Assembly (NCBI GenBank): GCA_949126835.1
Contig: OX421495.1
Coordinates: 21,898,458-21,962,457, forward strand
DNA length: 64,000 nucleotides
Direction of reading: 5' to 3'
Source of the DNA: Anisus vortex
Lineage: Eukaryota; Mollusca; Gastropoda; Planorbidae
Shown here: positions 57,464 through 64,000 of the stretch, piece by piece
Layout of the letters: each line of letters starts with the position of its first letter
Numbering within the stretch: the stretch's first letter is position 1
Notes under the pieces: generated by a model
Database searches by the model: none
Told to the model about the DNA's origin: nothing
The model's input: only the letters and a program-made list of their open reading frames with translations
Program-made: the position numbers and the translations under genes

Positions 57464-58049
57464 ATAGCCTGTCCTAACACTTTGTAGATTCTGGTTCATA
57501 CATCTTTATGGCACACGATTCAATGGTCATAATATAACGTATATAGCGTGTCGTCAGACACGGATATAGCAACTGAATTCTTCTACAATGTTTCCTTATA
57601 CTTATTGGAATGTATATTATATTTCTGTATTATTCTTAGGGTAGAACGAAAACATTTTATTGTTACAGGGAAGCAATAATTCATATTGAATATTTTTAAT
57701 CTAAACTCAACACGATGCTCGTATTATGATAGGATACATCAAGGCGTTTCTTTTTTCTCGAGAAATCAGACGTCCGTTTAGTCGATGTTTTACTATCTCG
57801 TTCTCTTTTGCACAACAATTTTGTTTATTTTTATTAGGATTAAAATAGCAACAGCCTCAAAATAATTGTGGAAATAGTCAGGCTTTATCGACACTACATG
57901 GACGGAGAGATGAGGTGAGATTCAAACATCATTCAACAGGGGGGCGTCTCAGGGAGTCTGCCCTCGGGTCAAGCAGCAGAGTGCCCGGCCGTGTTCAAAA
58001 TACCATTATATTGGAATGGTTTTGGAAAAGTCGGGGAAAAAAAGCTGGT
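57464..58049. other. Unassigned sequence
   Basis: No gene recognised. Confidence 0.35.
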
Positions 58050-58510
58050 GGCCGCTGACCCTGACCACTTGACCAGTCCGAGCCATGACTCACACGATGC
58101 ACTAAGCCATTGTCTTAGAGAGGAAGTAATCTCATTTACCCGCTGCATTAAAGACCTTTCCGTCCCCTACCGACCCCAAGGAATAGGGTTTTCTGATCCC
58201 TTTGTTCCGATGACACCACAAACAGAGGTCAGCCTTGGTCAGATGTCCAGAGTTGACCAACGATTACCCGAGATTTAATCATGTGCGAAAATCATAAAGC
58301 AGCGTGTGATAAAAAGCCGGGGGATGGGAGGGGGCTAGGGCGTTTGACCACTGGTCAGTGGGCTGGAGAAGATGACCAGACGGAACAGGGGTTTGTTTTA
58401 AAATTATCTTCCAGCGAATTTTTACAGCCGCATTTCCTGGTGCCCATGAAAGAAAAATGTGGATGAACTGTGAAGTGACCTCCGGGGAAGGGACTTTGAA
58501 GTGACCGTGG
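58050..58510. promoter_or_regulatory. Cluster of TGACC/GGTCA motifs
   Basis: Eleven TGACC or GGTCA pentamers lie at 58056, 58062, 58070, 58227, 58237, 58254, 58345, 58353, 58373, 58476 and 58502, roughly twelve times the chance rate for 450 bp of even composition. The sequence is otherwise non-repetitive. These are half-sites of nuclear receptors; regulatory function is inference. An open frame at 57991-58278 has no recognisable family. Confidence 0.35.
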
Positions 58511-59027
58511 GGGGGGGGGAGAGATCGATTCGATAATGTTGTCCTCAACATTAGCAACGGTCATTACGAAGGCATAGCACGAACTGATAGTTAACTAGTT
58601 AAATTCTGCTAGTCACCCCCATGTAGTGGGCGTTATAGTCATAGTCAGTCATTATGGCCCACAGAGCCCACAGAGGCCACTCACTTTATCTAAAGACATC
58701 AGGGAGAAATAGTGCATGTTGGGGTAATGGGGTTTTCTTTATGTTTTTTTTTGTGTGTTGTTTTCTTTGTTTTTGTTTTTTTGCGAAGTTTTTAATATTA
58801 TCTTTTAGTTTATGATTGGATCTTGAAATCTTCCTGTCTCTCTCTCCCTCTTTCACTCCAGCGTTTCCTCTTTGCTTCTAACTGTCCACCTGCGTAGGTC
58901 CTATCTTTATTTCACTGTTACTAACTCTCTCTCGTTCACTCTCTCTCACTCTCTTTCTATCTCTTATTATGCTGTTTTTATATCTAATCACCCGCCCATC
59001 ACCATGATGTACTTTTTAATTCCCCTT
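58511..59027. other. Unassigned sequence
   Basis: Pyrimidine-rich toward its right end; no gene. Confidence 0.4.
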
Positions 59028-59034
59028 TACTCTC

Positions 59035-59102
<68 letters not shown>
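59028..59102. repeat. CT microsatellite
   Basis: About 64 bp of pure CT preceded by a few interrupted units. Confidence 0.97.
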
Positions 59103-59103
<1 letters not shown>

Positions 59104-59866
59104 ACTTTCGCAATTTGTGAAATACGAAACAGAGGCGCGCCCTGTCGTATGGCGGCGCCCACTAAATGTTACTATTGGATAACTGAAATTGTTGGATGAC
59201 GGGAAATGACTGGATTCAAAGATGACAAGTCGAGTTTGAAGAAGTGTATAATATAAAGCCGAGGTTACTGTAAATAACTCTGGATGTGTCCGCTAGTGTC
59301 CACTAATGTCCACTAGTCATCAGATGGTGGTCAAGAAATGGTCAACACCAGCCCATCAATTCTATTTAAATCTCTAGTGACAGGAGAAAGGAGGGAGGGG
59401 AAACCGAGGGTGGGTGTTGGTGTGTGTGTGTGTGCGTGTGGGAGGAACGGAAAAATGACCGGAAACGGAAGACAAGGCGATTGACAACTGGCCTGTCCAG
59501 CGTGGCAGCCGAGTCTAAAGGAGGTTGACACGTGACCCGTTCTTTGGGTAGCGGTTTCCAGATTTAGCAGGCCTTCGTGATGAAACAAGAGAAACATAAT
59601 GGAAACATTGAGATACAACATCCAAGTTTTAGTTATATGTTAGAATTATCACCAAAATATATAATACACGACTATATTAAAGAATGTTATACTAGTACAC
59701 AATACTGAAGCATAACAAAATATTATAACGTTATTGTTATATAGCTATCACAAATCGGTACTATAAAGCGACATTAATCGATTCAAAATAATACAACATC
59801 CGAATATAAAATTAAAAAATTAGAAATTAATCCGTAACACGAAAAATCATTTAAAGACCCTCATTA
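59103..59866. other. Unassigned sequence
   Basis: 59100-59560 is of balanced composition; no coding family seen. Confidence 0.35.
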
Positions 59867-59940
59867 AAATACAAGGCTAAAATCAAACCACGGATAAGCG
59901 TAGGGTGCAATAATATTTGATCCAGAAGCAGCATCTGTAA
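59867..59940 (-). repeat. Dispersed repeat (ttatccgtggt family), copy 4
   Basis: acaaggctaaaatcaaacca, cggataagcgtagggtgcaa, then tccagaagcagcatctgtaa, reverse orientation. Confidence 0.75.
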
Positions 59941-61443
59941 CGTGGATGCTTAGATAACAATAACACTGGCAGCTCTGGGGGGGGGGGGGGGGGATACACT
60001 GGATACATTAAACTAAACCGGGACAATCGGCAAGACTCCCCCCCCCCCCTCATAAAAAACAATGTGACAGAAACATTACAAACAGGTTGCACATTCTGTT
60101 TACAAACAGTTTGTAGGGACAAGAGGAGGGAATGGGCGGGTGGGGGGGGGGCATCTGTCCTTACTCACGCCAACCAGTTGCCTCATCTCCATTTGATTGC
60201 AGCCCGCCGGCCATGTTGACATGAGCGTAATCACACGCTGCTCGGGAGATGCTCGTGGGCCGCACATGTGAGCCCATCTTACCCCCACCCCCCATACCGT
60301 GGGCCCTCCCAACTTTGAAATGACACAAGGGGGGCCCACCCTTGGAACAAATTAGATCTGGCTTTGTCAGCCTCCAGCTCTAACCTGATGAGTTAACGGA
60401 TTTATTCTTTTTTTGTTCCTTTCACTTGTTCGTTCTTCTTTTCTCTTACGTTCAGGGGGCAATAATAATAATAATCTCAAAGAAAGAGTCATCGCCCTTT
60501 ATTATATTTTTTTTTTGTTCTTGTTACTCGTAACGTTTGCTTTTTTTTTTCGCGAGTGCGGGGGGGGGGGGGGGGTTGTGGGGGAGGGGGCGGGGGTGAG
60601 GGGTTTGGAATCCGATTTTATCTCTGTGCGTAACATAATCTCATCGTAAAACTGAGGTACGCCGCGGGTCATGTGACATATGGCGGCCAATTACGGTTAC
60701 ATTATCCAGGTTGCTTTTTATGTCTTTCTTGCTCATTCCCCCCCCCCCTTTTATTTCTCGTCAATACCAATTATCGGCCCCTCGACACGTGTCTCGTAGT
60801 AAAGACCTTTAGGGTTGTGTGGGGGGGGATGTATCTAAAACTATAGACCGCGGGGGGGGGGGGGGGGGGGCAAATTAGGCCAAAGAGATTACGTTACAAT
60901 GGATCACAGGTTGGTGCATTGTTAGCAGAATCACTTTGTACAAATTAGCAACTGTTCGATTCAAAATCTGCGCTCTTTCTCTTCGAAGTCTATTTTTAGG
61001 AAACATGTGTTAACAATAGCCTTCAACGGCATCATTCTTTGTACGATTAGAACTGGACATGTCTTGTTACTAGAGTGGCTATCTTGTTAAATGTGCGGGC
61101 TTCTGTTTCTCAACAGAGTCCATGATAAGCATCTTTGTCAGTTATCTTAATTCACTGTAATCTTGAGTCAGTATGATCATAAGACGTCTAAGTCTTGAGA
61201 CAGAATATGTGTCTTTGACAGTGCGTGGTGGTCTTGATTTATAGTGTAGACTTTAGAAAGTTTAGACCTGAATTTGGGTAGTCCTACCCTTGAGATACAA
61301 CGTTCTTGTAAGTCAGTGTTTTCAGGAGAGAGAATATTATTGTAATGACGTAACTATGGTTCAGAGAAGCTTTGGTTGTCCATTATAGAGAACTAACAAA
61401 TAATCAATAAATAAAATTAAGATATCAAGTCTGGATAAAAGTT
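59941..61443. other. Unassigned sequence with several G/C runs
   Basis: G runs near 59978-59993, 60560-60574 and 60852-60870; C run near 60039-60048. 60150-60400 and 60620-60720 are non-repetitive, GC-balanced and could be conserved noncoding DNA. Confidence 0.35.
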
Positions 61444-61514
61444 CTTATCTTCAATACAGAAGATTGTTACGCCTACGCTTATCCGTGGTTTAAGTCTAGT
61501 CATACATTTGGATT
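61444..61514 (+). repeat. Dispersed repeat (ttatccgtggt family), copy 5
   Basis: cttatcttcaatacagaaga...cgcctacgcttatccgtggt...aagtctagtcatac. Confidence 0.75.
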
Positions 61515-61802
61515 AGAATTCTATCCTCATAATATAGAACATACATATATCCACTTATAGAAACCCAAATCGTTTTTAAGTCGAGCCTTTGCAATTACGA
61601 ACTCACAATTGTTAATGCTCATTTAAATAATATATTAACACTCACAAAGCATTAATAGTGTGTGTCCTACTCAGCCATTTTGTTTTATATGCGAATACAA
61701 TAACATCTCTCATTAATTTCGATTTATTGTCTGTGGCCTAATTAACTAAATTGTGGCACATGTTCTTTTAAAAAACATGAATGGAGCTTCTGAAACATAT
61801 TT
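61515..61802. other. Interval between two inverted repeat copies
   Basis: AT-rich, nothing recognised. The flanking dispersed repeats are in opposite orientation. Confidence 0.35.
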
Positions 61803-61848
61803 GATAAGACCCAAACAGCGGATAAGCGTAGGACGCATTACATCTGGG
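61803..61848 (-). repeat. Dispersed repeat (ttatccgtggt family), copy 6
   Basis: gataagacccaaacagcgga...taagcgtaggacgcattaca, reverse orientation. Confidence 0.7.
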
Positions 61849-61973
61849 TAATAAGGGTCGTCCGCAATATATAAGATTAATCAATTGAATTAAATGTGCA
61901 CTATTATTAAATGTAATTTAACTTCTTTTTTGTTGGTGTTATTAATATCATTATTATAATCTGTTCCCTGTTT

Positions 61974-64000
61974 CAAGGGTCAGCAACCTTTTGCTAATAG
62001 TGTGCCAAACACTGATTTGTAAATCATTCAGCGTGCTAACAGCCTGAAATTTAACCTGCTCTACGATAATGATTAATGTCTAGAAATTTAATATAGTTGG
62101 GATCAGTGATACCGCTCTAAAATATCAGAAAAGCCAAGTTGAGCTTCTAAAAAAAGCCCAGAAAAGCCAAGTTATAATAAAAATAACCTCAATGACCTAT
62201 TTCTCCCCCCCCCCCCCTCCCATGTGCACCTCCCCCCCTTTTTTTGTACCCAAAACTAAAAACTAAAACAATTTTTTGAATGGTTTATGAAAACAATTTT
62301 TTTTTCTTTCGAAATTTAAGTTATAATAAAATTAATGATCTGTTAACGTTTCAATTTTTGATGATTTAAAAAATAGTTTTCGAAATCATGCACAAGTGCT
62401 GCAAAAGCCTGATTCATTATTGCCCCCCATCCCAAACAGTGCACTATTTTCCCAATGCAAATGTTATCCCCCACCCCTTTATACTATTTGCCTACCCTTT
62501 GCCCCCTCATTTAATTTATTTACACTATTTGTCTCTCCTCCCACCTCGCATTGATTTTTTTTTTGCATCAACCTCTTCCAGTTAATAACCTACATAGTCC
62601 AATATGATGTGGAATATTTCTAATATTCACTCGAAATACTTCACCTCATTGCCACTTTAAACATTCACTAAATTTCCACCCACCCCAGCACTGTGTTTTT
62701 ATAGGAAATAACCCAGCCGTCACCGTGACACAGTGACACTATGAGTCTAGCCAAATCTGCTGTAGCAGTAAAGATGACATCTGCATTTATACATTTAATC
62801 ACTTCCCAAAATACATTTTGGACACTAAAATACATAAAATGATGCTAATATTTTCTTGATAGAAAAAGCCAAGTTAAAAAGCCAAGGTCCGCGAAAAAAA
62901 AAGCCAATATCCCAAGTTGGGATCGAAAAAGCCAAGATCTTGGGAGAAAAGCTAAGGAGTGGTATCACTGGTTTGGATTGATTTTAAACCTACCCAGTAT
63001 TACTTATATTTTAATCTCAGATTATCTGTATTATTTAGATAATTAATAACATTGGGACTCCATTGAACATAGGTGGAATTGATGCACTGTAATCATACAA
63101 AATGAGTAGCTCATGTAATGTTCATAAATGTACACATACATTCTTCACTTCTATGATATTTATATCATTTTTCTAAATAGTTTAATAATTTTTAAGCTAT
63201 AATTGTAAGCTACTAATTTTGTTAACAAATTAAAAAAAAACATTTTTAAATATTAATTTAAAAAAAAACGAGTTTATTATCTCCCTTTAATGAAATTAAA
63301 TTTTCCAAGTTTGATTCTATAGTAGTGATGCCAACCAAACATGTTAATGACCAAGTGAAGAGCTTTTCCTCAAAGAGACAAGATTTGAAATAGCCTCATA
63401 CAAAAGTGACGTTTGAGAAAGGAAATAAATAAACAAAACTCGACGCAATAAATCTATATTTAACCATTTTGTTAAAAAATAAGGACCGGGAAAAGATTCA
63501 AAACATGTGGCAATAGATTCAAAACACGTGACAATATTCATTTTTCCTAGTCTAAATCCCTTCTCTGACGTCACTTTCCTATGTTGCCGGAAATAAAAAC
63601 ATCTCAAATGGCTACGAGATTTGGATTTTTCCTCCAAAAAACACACACATTTAAGTGCAAATATTGAACTAATTACTTAAAGTTTATCTTTGATATTTCG
63701 TATAAATAATTTTAATAACTTTCAGATACTGAATACACTATTTACTATTAAAATCAAATGTTAACTCAATTTTGATAAAAAGCTCTTCACTTAGTCTTTA
63801 AGTTTTGTAATATAACTAATACTACTTATTAATTGTTATTTCTTTATATAAAAAATAAATCTAGCATTATATAATTTTTTTATTTAACTAGTTTAGTATT
63901 ATATTAATATTAATTTACGTTAAACAGTTGTAAATCAACTTTTCCTGCATTCATTGTCTAAGCCAGTTAAAGGATTTTTTAAAACAAAAATAACACCAAT
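61974..64000 (-). mobile_element. hAT-A element, reverse orientation, running off the window
   Basis: Starts caagggtcagcaaccttttg with the same subterminal sequence as 18382-18450. Beyond the nested MITE it continues with family blocks, e.g. tatctccctttaatgaaatt near 63280, which is the reverse of 29560-29585. The other terminus lies outside the window or is lost. Confidence 0.65.
62104..62970. mobile_element. hAT-type MITE with aaaagccaag repeats (867 bp), nested in hAT-A
   Basis: Ends cagtgataccgctct and ...ggagtggtatcactg are inverted. The flanks gttgggat (62096-62103) and gtttggat (62971-62978) agree at 7 of 8. Subterminal motifs of the form gaaaagccaag(tt) recur about three times on the left and five on the right, in the same strand sense. 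Non-coding. A C run is at about 62206-62216. Confidence 0.82.

Noticed and set aside
57991..58278. 95-codon plus-strand frame
   Set aside because: Overlaps the TGACC cluster, with no domain and no splice context that I could support.

Overview
This is eukaryotic DNA: AT-rich, intron-scale non-coding sequence packed with transposable elements, microsatellites and minisatellites. I found no intact host gene, tRNA, rRNA or CRISPR array. The LINE tails, tRNA-headed SINEs, abundant hAT elements and a Gmr1-like LTR element suggest a lophotrochozoan, most likely a gastropod mollusc. That placement is inference from repeat content, not from a marker gene.

Left (1-9.2 kb): the 3' part of a decayed hAT transposase gene (+ strand) is split by a complete LTR retrotransposon (1229-8611, - strand). 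The element has two 362-bp LTRs that I read as identical, a 5-bp target duplication, a primer-binding site, a polypurine tract and one uninterrupted 1471-codon Gag-Pol frame. Its integrase lies BEFORE the reverse transcriptase, the Gmr1-like order rather than the usual Ty3/Gypsy order. This is the only protein gene in the window that looks functional.

9.2-28.6 kb: GATA and other tandem arrays, a two-copy dispersed repeat with a tRNA-like core, 3' remnants of several LINE families (14.9, 15.7, 17.6 kb), tRNA-derived SINEs, a broken LINE ORF1-like gene with a CCHC knuckle (22.6-23.8 kb), a fold-back element (26.1-26.9 kb) and a 5'-truncated LINE with an 11-bp target duplication (27.1-28.6 kb).

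28.9-39.1 kb: a hAT element (28916-33517) holds a second, different hAT element (30928-32999), both with 8-bp target duplications. Then come a LINE tail, an 82-bp TTAA-flanked MITE, a 33-bp minisatellite sharing sequence with the fold-back element, a 29-bp minisatellite, a SINE carrying a 17-bp array, a deletion derivative of a Tc1/mariner-type transposon and a 20-bp minisatellite.

39-64 kb: mostly unassigned sequence with many G or C homopolymers, six copies of a short dispersed repeat, two dense clusters of TGACC/GGTCA motifs that could be regulatory (47.2 and 58.1-58.5 kb), a hAT element nested in its own family (49.8-51.3 kb), two more TTAA MITEs, a hAT element with CCGGTTTT repeats (56.6-57.5 kb) and a hAT-type MITE inserted into a further hAT copy (62.1-63.0 kb).

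The genes do not form a pathway. They record successive insertions, the LTR element being the youngest by LTR identity.
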